Position numbers and translations under genes: made by a program. From Sebastes aleutianus (taxonomy: Eukaryota; Chordata; Actinopteri; Perciformes; Sebastidae): a stretch of DNA of 64,000 nucleotides. The stretch lies in contig CAKAKS010000039.1 in the NCBI GenBank assembly GCA_916700875.1, forward strand, positions 17,023,139 through 17,087,138, read 5' to 3'. The notes under the pieces are model-generated. The model was not told the DNA's origin. It ran no database searches and saw only the letters and a list, made by a program, of their open reading frames with translations. The stretch's first letter is position 1. Each line of letters opens with the position of its first letter. Shown here piece after piece: positions 33,701 through 43,552 of this stretch.

Positions 33701-34754
33701 AGACTCGGTGTCAAAATCAGGTTATAAAACAGGGCTCAACCATAGACCATAGTTTTTTGCCATCGCCATCTTAGTTATTTGCAACCAGAAGTGACACAAG
33801 AGGGTGGAGCTAAGTACAATTGAATGCTGAATAAGACATTTTTAGGCGACCAAAATGTTACAATTAACTTTCATGAACTGAAAACACACTGTGAAAGGGT
33901 TAAAGTTCTACGACGAAAACACAGACAACTCCCAGACCGCCGGGGTAGCAACCTGTCAATTACAAGGTAGCCACGCCCTAAAGTATACCCTGCTTTATGG
34001 TCTATTTGACTCTAAACGGGACCATAATTTACTAAATGAACATCATGCTGTATTGAAGAAGACTTGAAGCTAGCGATTGAGACCATAAACTCATGTTTAC
34101 AATGTTTACTGAGGTAATAAATCAAGTGAGAAGTAGGCTCATTTTCTCATAGACTTCTATACAAGCAGACTTCTTTTTTGCAACCAGAGGAATGCAATTT
34201 TAAGGCATTTCTGCATTGGCGTCACTTTTCAGATCCGGAGTTGGACTCAACTAAAGGCCCTTATCAAGTCAGTGGATATTGTGCTTTAGCAGTGCATATT
34301 CCCAAACAAAATATCAATTAATTAAATTACCACAAACCGATGGCCACTGAATCTGGAGCTTTTGAGGCCAATAAAAACAAAATATTAATTTATTCCTATT
34401 GTGTGGATTATCACTTTGCTTGCAGTCAATGCAGTGGTATATTTTCCTCCTACTAGACAGGAAGATATGTCAATATGTTGCTTATCACAGAATCATCTGA
34501 TATATCATCAGTACCATGGATTAAATATTCAGTACCCTTGTATTGTAAGTTACTTTTGTGATTCCCATTCTTATCCTGAATCTGAATGTGACTAAATGAG
34601 CACTGTAGTAACGTATCGAGTCACATGTTTAAGACTAAATTCTTGCACTGATTGCAGCGACTGCGCCCCTAAAATGGCGGCCCCTCAGGGTCTGGATGAC
34701 GAAGCTGCCAAGAAGCTGTGGGATCTGAGTGCCTCTCTGGTCGGTCTGACATAA
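30723..34754 (+). CDS. Retinol-dehydrogenase-like short-chain dehydrogenase (RDH11/12/13 group)
   Basis: Seven coding exons: 30723-30795, 31873-32013, 32099-32290, 32370-32531, 32664-32780, 32872-33076, 34658-34754. All are GT/AG and phase-consistent, giving 328 aa (human RDH13 about 331). An N-terminal hydrophobic stretch (residues about 17-31) fits membrane anchoring. The cofactor motif TGGNTGIG is at 54-61, with G where relatives usually have A. R80 in ACRD suggests preference for NADP(H). NNAG is at 133-136. Catalytic Ser is in NVSSLAH (about 184) and Tyr209/Lys213 in YSQSK. DGFEMQFGVNHLGHFLLTN and TELGRH point most to RDH13-like members. The expected reaction is reduction of retinaldehyde or lipid aldehydes, or the reverse. 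Exact orthology is unsettled, so no symbol is given. Intron 6 holds a dispersed repeat. Confidence 0.92.
33740..34236 (+). repeat. Interspersed repeat, copy 1 (direct partner at 57497)
   Basis: About 500 bp in intron 6 of the dehydrogenase gene. Long near-identical blocks are shared with 57497-58062, for example 'gaccaaaatgttacaatt', 'ggtagccacgccct' and 'gtttactgaggtaataaat'. Same orientation in both copies; non-coding. Family unknown. Confidence 0.75.
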
Positions 34755-35215
34755 TCACAGTGACATGGATGCCGATCATCATCACCCTCGTAGCACCAAA
34801 CGGACTGCCAGGTGGCCTGAGGAAGGACTGGTGCTCTTTCTAATGAGCATCTGTGTAGCTACTATCAGCTGAGCTCCTACTTAATGTGACAAATGAGTAA
34901 ACAGAGTGATAGACATTTATTCAGAATATACAACAAACTACTTGCAAAAATACTATGGATATCTTAAACAGAAGCAATGCTTCACAGGTAAGTTACATGG
35001 AAGCTGTATGATCTTTAGTTTTGATTGCCATTAGCGTGAAATGACATTTTAACTGACAAGTTTCACCAATGTCTGTGTTGACTAAGGGCTAGAATGTCAT
35101 TCTATGTTACTTGATTTCATCACATAAGAATAACGTGTGCTTTGAAGGTTTTTGTAACACTGTTAATAGCAAGTTTTTTTCCTCCTGGGCAATAAAGTGC
35201 TGTTAACATAGCCCA
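34755..35215 (+). other. 3'UTR of the dehydrogenase gene, AATAAA at 35191
   Basis: The TAA stop is at 34752-34754. AATAAA at 35191-35196 is followed by GT-rich sequence ('gtgctgttaac') and is the likeliest cleavage signal. Extent inferred. Confidence 0.6.
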
Positions 35216-35379
35216 TCGTTTTACCTGTTTTTTTTTTAAGGCATATTTTCCATTCATTCACATCACGTATATTCTTCATTTTGTTCCATGTGAGACCAAC
35301 AATATTGAAATATAACACATTTTGGTTACATCATCATGAATTAAAAATGCTCCTAATACATTAAATGTATCTGTCCACT

Positions 35380-35884
35380 CTTTTTTTTTATTTTTTTTTT
35401 TTAGGTTTCTTTATCTTGAAGGCACTTTGTACAAATTTGCTACAAACAGTCAAATTTCATCTTACTCAAAGCTACATCTCAGACAAGTGCATCACATTTT
35501 TTTCTTTTCAAAAGAAAGCCCATTAATGGTTCTAATTACATATGCACAATGTGCACCCGAGTGGCCTGCTGGCTACAAATGGACCCTGTATGTTCCCTAC
35601 GAGTTACATTATCATGTAAGAGAGCTAGATCAGAGGAAAACCGTGTCTTGGCATTTACATTCAAAACTGTAATACATATACAGCAGATGTTGTGATGTCA
35701 AAATATAATAATCCTTAAGGTTGGGTGTAACACAGGGAGGAAGTCTATCTATATTGCTCAGTTTCAATATATATATATTTTTATAAATTATACATTATTC
35801 AACATCTAGATGGCTGCGAGTCTACACAGCTGAACCTATGGATGTACTTCCTGACAATATGTGCTGCATAAACACCATCACTAA
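35380..35884 (-). other. ankrd34c: ankrd34c 3' untranslated region
   Basis: About 500 bases beyond the ankrd34c stop. TTTATT at about 35387-35392 reads AATAAA on minus, but it lies in a T-run, so the signal is uncertain. The opposing dehydrogenase signal is about 190 bp away. Confidence 0.45.
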
Positions 35885-37474
35885 CTAATGAGCCAGCTCT
35901 TCAAAATCAGAAAGCTGTTTCATCTGCTCCACTTGCATAGAGTGCCTTCTCACAAGTTTCTTCTTGGACTTGAGGCCGCCTCTCTTTGGTGTGTTTGGTG
36001 CTACCGGAGCTATGGATCTAATACCTGTGGCCAGAGGTGAGGAGGGCTTGCTACTGGCCCCGATGTCAGGGATGGGAGGGTTAGGGTTGATGTTGAGAGC
36101 GGGCAGGTGGCCGGGCCTGGTGTGGGAGATGTGGTCCAGCAGCAGGGTACCCGAGCCTCTCCTCTCCAGGAGGCCAGGTGCACGCCTTCGTGCTGCGCTG
36201 GGAGAGGACGGGCAGGCGTTGCCGTCTAGAGATTCTCTGGAGCTGGTCAGCATCGCTAATGGAGACGTGTTCAGTTTCCTTCGCTCCACAGGGACCTTAG
36301 GAGAGTCTAACATGGCAGAGCCTGAGTAGAGCTGCGAGTCTGAGTCATAGTGATCGTTCCCCAGATGTCTCCTATGCATTGTGTCTCTCAGACTGGCGAT
36401 TCCACTGCTGCAGCTGCTGTTCTCCTGCTCTGTGGGCACCGTACTGCGCCGTGCCAACGGCTGGTGCTGGCCCAGAGATCTCTCATATGACGCTTTGGAT
36501 GTTGGAGGAACTGATAGCGAGGTTGTCATTTTGCAGGGTTGTTCGCCCACCAGTGGGAATAAGCTGTCCTTCCCGTCCACGCTGCTCTGTCGAGATAACG
36601 CTGACCTCTTACTCAGAGAGAGTCCGTTCACCCCTGCGACGACATCCTCGGCAGAGCTGGCTTTCTTACTCTCCTCATGGGCGGCGGCTGCGGCCAGGAC
36701 CGAGGGAGCGATCAGCCCCCAAGGCTCCGACTGCAGCCTCTTCAGCTGGGGCAAGCGTGCACGTTTGGGGTTTGCAGGCCGCCGCGTCGGAGACGTGGGC
36801 CCGTTGGCGAGCTTTGCAGCCGAACTGGAGGTTTTCAGCTTGGTCTGGAAACTGAAGACTGTGTTTTGTTGCTCTTGCTCAGGCGTGGGAGATGCAGTGA
36901 CGTTGATATCAGACGGAGAGGTGCAGTACGCTTGGGAGGACACCTCGTTCAGCTCTGGTGACGGCGGCACATTTAAGTACTGTTTGGTGGTTTTAGTGCC
37001 AGACGGTGACTTGTCTGTGGTGATTATAATGACCTCCTTTCCTTTAGCTTTGCATGCATCCAAGAGCAGCTTCAGCGTCTCCTTATCGTCTGCGTTGATG
37101 GCGTAGACCAGGGCCGAGGCCCCACTCCTGTCCTCCAGACTGGGATCGGCTCCGTTGCTCAGCAGGTGATCCACCACCTCGTGGCCGGCCTTGTGGATGC
37201 AGGCGTGCATTAGAGCCGTCCTACCGGCTTTGTCTTGTATGTTGGGGTCCGCCTGGTTGTCCAGCAAGTATTTCACCAGCTTGGACTTGCTCACACTCTG
37301 CTGGTCGGTGTGCATGGACATGCAGGCCACCATGAGAGGCGTCTCTCCACGCTCATTGCTCTCGTTGATGTATGCACCTCCATCCAACAGGAGCCTGGTG
37401 AGTCTCAAGCGTTTGAGCCATACCGCCTTCAGGAGCGAGTTCCCATCAGTCCGCAGCTCCAGGATATCCGCCAT
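35885..37474 (-). CDS. ankrd34c: Ankyrin repeat domain-containing protein 34C
   Basis: A single coding exon of 529 aa (human about 535). The ATG at 37474 was chosen because MADILELRTDGNSLLKAVW aligns with the family start; an in-frame ATG 22 codons upstream (37540) follows an in-frame TAA. Four ankyrin repeats occupy about residues 10-147 (GADPSLEDRSGASALVYAIN is the fourth). Then come the family block GKEVIIITTDKSPSGTKTTK and a long, probably disordered Ser/Pro-rich region with conserved islands (KRARLPQLKRLQSEPWGL, ARRRAPGLLERRGSGTLLL). The tail KKKLVRRHSMQVEQMKQLSDF is basic, with a candidate RRHS phosphosite. It is a likely intracellular scaffold; the family is poorly characterised and I make no functional claim beyond protein binding. 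It converges with the dehydrogenase gene. Confidence 0.95.
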   Translation of the reverse strand: MADILELRTDGNSLLKAVWLKRLRLTRLLLDGGAYINESNERGETPLMVACMSMHTDQQSVSKSKLVKYLLDNQADPNIQDKAGRTALMHACIHKAGHEVVDHLLSNGADPSLEDRSGASALVYAINADDKETLKLLLDACKAKGKEVIIITTDKSPSGTKTTKQYLNVPPSPELNEVSSQAYCTSPSDINVTASPTPEQEQQNTVFSFQTKLKTSSSAAKLANGPTSPTRRPANPKRARLPQLKRLQSEPWGLIAPSVLAAAAAHEESKKASSAEDVVAGVNGLSLSKRSALSRQSSVDGKDSLFPLVGEQPCKMTTSLSVPPTSKASYERSLGQHQPLARRSTVPTEQENSSCSSGIASLRDTMHRRHLGNDHYDSDSQLYSGSAMLDSPKVPVERRKLNTSPLAMLTSSRESLDGNACPSSPSAARRRAPGLLERRGSGTLLLDHISHTRPGHLPALNINPNPPIPDIGASSKPSSPLATGIRSIAPVAPNTPKRGGLKSKKKLVRRHSMQVEQMKQLSDFEELAH

Positions 37475-37549
37475 CTCCCAGCCAATCACAGATCTTCTCG
37501 GTGTTGAACTTACAGCTAGCAGCCCTTTGAACAAAATCATTGGAAGTTA

Positions 37550-39471
37550 GTTCAGCTCACATTGTAAAATCTTTACAATTTAACACTCACATTGTTTTTG
37601 GTTTTTTTACTAAATCACCACCAGCAGGTGGCAGTCTGTCACAACTTAAAGGTTATAAATATAACTTACTGTTACAGATTTCTGATATAGGAAATATATT
37701 ATTTATATAATAATCCAGATGAAGATAATGTGTTAAAAAAATGTAGTTTTCCAAAGTGGAAATGGATCTAAAATCATGTCCATGCAGGAGACACCATGGC
37801 ACCTGTTAGATTCATAAACAAATACTGATGGATGATCATGATATATTGAAATGTAAAGTTGATCTCGTTATATCTGTCAAGACAGCAGCTTGCTTGTGCC
37901 TCTTTATCCATCACATGTATGGAAGCAACGACGAACAACGACGAATAAAAGCGTCCATCAACATATAAGTGCGCAAAAACACCAGCCTTGTTCATCTTTA
38001 AAAAAAAAACAAAAAAAATGTCTTAAAAGATTCTACATAAACGAGATTTTTTTTAATATCTAAAATCAAAATAGTGACAACACTATGTGCTTAGACAGTC
38101 GACATATATAAATATGGGCACCCCCGTGATGCGTAAGAGTCGCTGTCCATGGTTCTCATCTTGGAGAACTTGGCGACAGAAACGCGCTCCATTACAACAA
38201 ATGACTGGGTTGGTCTGTTTTCTCCATTAAAACCTGCATTTGACATTGTCTTTATTATGTAATATTAATACACATTATATATATATATATATATATATAT
38301 AACATTATACATATATGTTAAGCATAATCCATTTTTTACCAGCCTCATCTAAGATGGATAAAGACATAAAGTTGAATTAATTAACCTTCGTTTTTTGATC
38401 ATTTTGTTTAGTTTAATAATTTCGCAGAGCAACTTAATGTCTGCTATTTCTCTTACCTGGTCAGAGGAGAGGTTTTCCATTGCTCAAAGTATAGCCCGGT
38501 GCTTTGTCATGCAATAGGGAAGAAATTTGGGTATAAAATGAATGATTCAAAAGAGGAAAGTTTGTTGCAGTTCTTCGCAATATCTCCTATTTTATTCTCA
38601 GCCTCGACTGTTTCCCATCGACGCGTCCTAGTTTAGGTGACAGGGATACCTCTCTGGCACCATCGCACATGAGCTGTGTGGCTTTTTGTTATGGAGGCTC
38701 ACTACATCAGTCCAATGGGGAGTATTCCTTTCACTGCGCACTCAAGGATCACAACCTGGAGATGCTTGCTGGGGTTATAAATAACTTACTTTTCTTGCTT
38801 GTTGAATGAAACGTGTATTCTCTTGACGTCAGAGTAGTCGACCAAAATAAATTGCGTCTGATGAAAAAAAAAAAAAACCTCTGTCCTGATCTTCATGTCT
38901 GCAGCACACACACACAAACCAGCTCCCATGCAAGCACATGTAAAATGTTCTGTTTTTTATTTGGATCATTTCAAAAAAGGATAAATGAACACACATATGA
39001 TGGAAATGAGGGGAATAACAATTTAGCTGTCTTTAATCCCCTTTATAAAATGTGTGAATCCATGCCTTGGTATAGTAAGCCTGTGCTATAAATAAGATTT
39101 AATCTGTCTGCGGTGTGTGGAGCATCAGTGCCAGTTGTTAGAATAAAAGACCGTCTTCCTATCTGCCATGTAATAAAGGGGCACAGAAAAAGACAATTCA
39201 GCTGTTAAAATATGACAAAGGAATCTGCTCTGGATCACCATCACCATCACACTGCTTCTTCTTCTTCTTCTTGCAGGAAATGCCAACATGGGCTTCCTAA
39301 GACATTCAAATCAGGAGATCCTATTTTATAAGCAGTGATTCATCCATAACATAACATAACATAATTAATAACTCGAGGTTATTTATTCAAATATCCAACC
39401 AAGTGCGTCTCTGATTGGCTTTTTTCGCTGCTCAATACATGAAGAGATAGAGAAAAAAGATATTTCACACC

Positions 39472-39521
<50 letters not shown>

Positions 39522-41860
39522 CTGCACAATTAAAGAGGCCAAAACTTGTAGCAGCCATCACAGCTATACAGCCTAATAGGGACATTTCTATTTTTAGGTT
39601 GCTATGAGACAGCACAGAAGCAGTTTCTAATGAGAACAGTGATGTTCTCAGCCCTGCAAGGAAGGAACAGGTAAATCAGACACATAACATTCCACCGAGG
39701 ACCGCCAGGCTTTTGTGGCATTTACTCACATACTTTTCTGATGGTGGTGGTGGTGGTGTTTTTTTTTCACTTGCACAAGGATGCAGCCACCACCACCACC
39801 ACCACCACGTTCAATCATTAGTCCTCTGACCCCTGCTCTTTCCCTCTGAGACCGGGACTAATCACTTTATGACCCATCCAAACACTTGACGTCTCAGGAC
39901 TCCAGTCGTCAATGCCGGCAGTAATTTCTCACCTGTGATTGCCTTCTCGGGCCCCCGGGGACATGTTGTTTACGAGGCACATGGAGAAGGTGGTCTTATA
40001 AAAACAGCACATACAGTTGTCAAAAGAATGTGTCCATCCCATTCAAGAGACATTGTAATGTGCAAAAATCTGGTTTTGATTTGGTCAAATATCTTTATTT
40101 ATATAAAAGACTTCTCTGACATATTGTTTTTATATCTTGAAGAGAGCAAATCGTATATTTAAGTATCAAACATCCTGAAGGAACCTGTGACATGTGCTTA
40201 AAAATTCATAGTTTTTATTCTAAGAACTGGTTGTCTCAATGCTTTTAGCTATAGAAAACCTAAAGTGCAACTGCTATTTAAACCTGTGGTAGGCAGAATG
40301 TTTTTGGCATCATTGGACAAAAAAATCCATAATAACCTTTCAGCATATTGTAATTCAAGTGTTCTGAGAGAAAACTAGACTTCATCACCTCCTCATGGCT
40401 CTGTTTTCAGGCTTTAAAAAAATCTAGTCTGTGACGGGAGACTTGGGCCAATCACAGGTCATTTCAGAAAGAGAGCAAGCGTTCCTATTGGCTGTGCTCC
40501 GGCTGGTGGGCGGTGCTTGGTATTTCCTTAACTGATCTCAACATGGCTGTCGCGTCACAAGCTTTCTCATTTTACAGCTAAACAGTACACTACAAGGTGT
40601 TTCTGAAAACATTTGAGGAGAGAAATAGGCATTACAGTGACAGAATATTGATTCATATTTGATCAGCGCTGCCTAGTTTTACCGTTTGATTGGAGTTTAC
40701 GAGTGATTGACAGCTGTTCAGAGACGGCAAGGCTCCAGCTCGGCTCTGATTGGTTGTTTTCCTCCGGTCTGTGAAATCTTGCAGATGCCATTAGGAGCAC
40801 CGGAGGAAACCAGAGGACACAGAGGCACATGATTTTTTTTTCAGATTACCTGTCTCATGCACTACTGTCAGGATATAGTGTCCGTTTTTTTAAAAATTGC
40901 TTTTTTAAATCATATTTGCTCCATTTCTACCCACTGTGGCTTTAAATAATGTATAATGTAGATTTTTTTGTGCTGTGTGACCTGTATCATGGACAGACTT
41001 ACTGTCCACAGGGAGATGACGGACCAGGGACCACACCAAGGCCAAAGCTCACTGGTTTCGTTCATTAGCACTGGGAGCAACAGGAACGTCAGCAGTCCTC
41101 ATACAGCGTGATCTTTGCACCCAACGATGCTGTCGTCGGCGGTCTATTAAAGGGAAAATAAATAATTAAAGTGGAGAGAATAAGCGCCGTCACCCCTGGG
41201 AGCAGTTTCCATTTTCAGATATCTTACATCGCAGCTGCTGCTCTTCCTCCCCTCCTTTCTAAATATAACCTTTCCTTCAGTCTGCATTGTGAGATTTTTA
41301 CTCAACAGACTACAGTAGCTCAGAGACTATTTATAGATCCTGCAAAGTACATGTAAAAGTTATCAACAGTTATCAAATTTAGAGACGGATCACAATGTCT
41401 CCCAAAGTAGTCAGCAACAGAATATCTGGTCTTAATCCCCAATCAATGTCAGTGTTTCAAGAAAAACTAAAGGAAATGGATTTAAGGAAAATAGAAATAA
41501 TATATCTATATCTATAATATATCTATCTGAATTGGGCACTATGTCTACTTTTAAAATAGTGTGTTGATTAAATGTCTGGCTTCACTGATGTCAGTAAATC
41601 TTTGAGGATTTTTTTACCGATATGTCACACTCTGTATTTTTTTACCCGTACATTCCCTTGCCACTTGCATATAGCTGACTCTCAAAGTCTTGTATTGGCT
41701 TAAAATATGGATGTATTGCAGATTCTCTTTTTCAGGAACAAAGGGTCAAGGGTCAAAGCCGAGAATTTGAACAGTTTAGAAAAGCATCATAACACAAAAA
41801 TGATCACAGGCCGTTTGAAGAATGGGACACAACCAGACTTTGATTAGTGCACTTGGACTG
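37550..41860. other. Non-coding region upstream of ankrd34c
   Basis: No protein gene is recognised. The 5' exon(s) and promoter of ankrd34c may lie here but cannot be placed. Microsatellites present: (TA)n at about 38276-38301, (ATAAC)n at about 39346-39365, (TA)n at about 39472-39519 and (CTT)n near 39257-39274. GGT/CCA runs are listed separately. Confidence 0.5.
39743..39808. repeat. Paired (GGT)n and (CCA)n microsatellites
   Basis: A (GGT)n run at about 39743-39758 and a (CAC)n run at about 39787-39808 are mutually complementary and separated by about 28 bp. Together they could fold into a stem. Confidence 0.8.
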
Positions 41861-41866
41861 CCATAA

Positions 41867-42033
41867 CAGCCGGCTAACTTAGCTAAGCATAACATGTGAA
41901 ACAGGGGGAAACAGCTTAGCTCTTTCTAAAGGTAATAACATCTGCCTGCACCTTGTTTTTTGTAGCTGTTTCAGGTCTCTCTGCAAAGCTAAGTTAGCCG
42001 GCTGCTGGCGGTAGCTTTATATTTAGCGTATGG
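41867..42033. repeat. Inverted-repeat MITE, left part
   Basis: CAGCCGGCTAACTTAGCT at 41867-41884 is the reverse complement of AGCTAAGTTAGCCGGCTG at 41987-42004. The sequence 42005-42033 appears to continue at 43474-43552 after the inserted element, since the reverse complement reads like one dispersed repeat ('gaagattgatacca' ... 'gctaaatataaagctacc'). A related copy is at 56263-56455. Confidence 0.6.
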
Positions 42034-43473
42034 GTTGCTTCTGAAATTTCATACTAACATACTAGTATGCTAAAACAGTATGTGAGAGTTTTTTGTATAC
42101 CCGAAACCTTAGTATGAGACCAATAGTACGCAAATTGCATACTATTTCTGGTGAAATATTACAGTATGCAACACCGGAAATGGTGGCATAAATATCCCAC
42201 AATTCAATGCAGTAGTCAGCAGAGTAACATTATTGTGATTGGCCCCGGTGCAAATTCTTTTCTTGGGCCCTCGCCCCAAACTCAAGCGCATGCTCGTGCT
42301 CACCCATGCACGTACACACACAAAACCACTCCAGCCTTAGATCAGCACCACGGACAGCAGCCAGAGCTCCAAATTTATCAACTCTAACTTAACGGCATGC
42401 CCTGGACTCAGCAGCCAAATATTATCACAGACACAGATTTCAGTAGTTGCACATTTTCCGACATATGAGACGTAACAATTACAGTGCTATAAATTTAAAT
42501 CCCACATCCCACTCCATAATAACAAAAAGAAACCAGTACTCACTCATTAGAAGTTCATCCTACAGGTCTTGTGCTAAGCAAAGTCATTAACAACACTGCT
42601 TAAGAACCATGTCCTGTTTTATTGGAATTTCCTGGCCGTGAGCGATGCAGAATTTTTGTCAGACGCCCAGCTGTTTTTTTATTTATTCCTGTCGCTCACC
42701 ATGAAATCGCCTCAATGGACCAGGAGCGGCTGATTGGTGTAGTTGAAATTAGAAATTATCTATATGATACCTCCTCATTTCACTACGAAATAAGGTGGCA
42801 GCTGGCTGGAGGGAGATCGCCATGAGATCACCTGAACGTTTCCTACTCATGTTGGCTATATTGTTAGTCAAGCTTCAGTTAATATAACAATATTAAACAT
42901 GTGTTTTCTGTTTAAAAAGAACAAACGAAGGAAGATAAGTGGTTATGCCTCCAGTCTGATCTACAGCGCACAGCTGATCGGTAGCCTGGTTGTGTGGTAG
43001 CGTAGTTTGTTTACATGACGTAACAAAAGTGCATATGACGGATTCAGTATGGACACGGTGTCGGAAGCTGATTTTTGGGCCCTTGACAGCTTCTGGGCAC
43101 CGGTTGCACCGTCAATATTTACGCCACTGGCGTTAGTGACAACAACGTTCATAATGGACGTTGATGGACAGCTCTGTAATATCAATAACGCTTCACTTCA
43201 AGTGTAAGTATAAGATTTCACTTTGCTGGGCCTAATGTATATTTTGAGTTAAATCAGACTTTAATTCTCACAAACAGTCGTTTTGGTCACATGAGGTTGG
43301 CACGGGTTACCATGGTTACACGTCTCCAACTGGCAAGTACGCTCTCAGGAAGTGACGACGTAAATACTACTCAGTGCTCTTGAAGAGATACTGTTTATTT
43401 ACACAAACATATTTTGAACGGTAGTCCACGTATTGAGTATGTATTGCATAGTATGTGATTTCAGATGCAGCAA
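42034..43473. mobile_element. PIF/Harbinger-like DNA transposon, internally degraded
   Basis: TGG at 42031-42033 and at 43474-43476 flanks the element as a 3-bp direct repeat. The ends are imperfect inverted repeats (GTTGCTTCTGAAAT left; TTGCTGCATCTGAAAT as the complement of the right end), followed by CATAC sequences. It interrupts an older MITE. Inside lies a MADF-like coding remnant (42715-42790). Related short copies occur in the palindrome at 25771-26587. A 3-bp target duplication and a MADF/Myb-type companion protein are features of PIF/Harbinger. The assignment is inference; no nuclease frame is seen. Confidence 0.55.
42622..42825 (+). pseudogene. MADF-domain-like remnant
   Basis: A 67-codon open frame. 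The segment from the internal Met near 42715, MDQERLIGVVEIRNYLYDTS, resembles the first helix of MADF (Myb/SANT-like) DNA-binding domains: an acidic start, LI..V, then LYD. The rest of the domain, with its Trp-containing helices, is absent or out of frame. It is probably a piece of the accessory protein of the surrounding transposon. Confidence 0.4.
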
Positions 43474-43552
43474 TGGTATCAATCTTCTCATCTAACTCTT
43501 TACAAGAAAGAAAATACATGTATTTCCCAAAATGTCAAACTTTTCCTTTAAA

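Noticed and set aside
36381..37106. 241-codon frame antisense to ankrd34c
   Set aside because: A shadow of the conserved coding exon on the minus strand, with no independent family match.
37475..37540. Upstream ATG of ankrd34c at 37540
   Set aside because: The 22 extra residues lack resemblance to the family, and the conserved N-terminus begins at the ATG at 37474.
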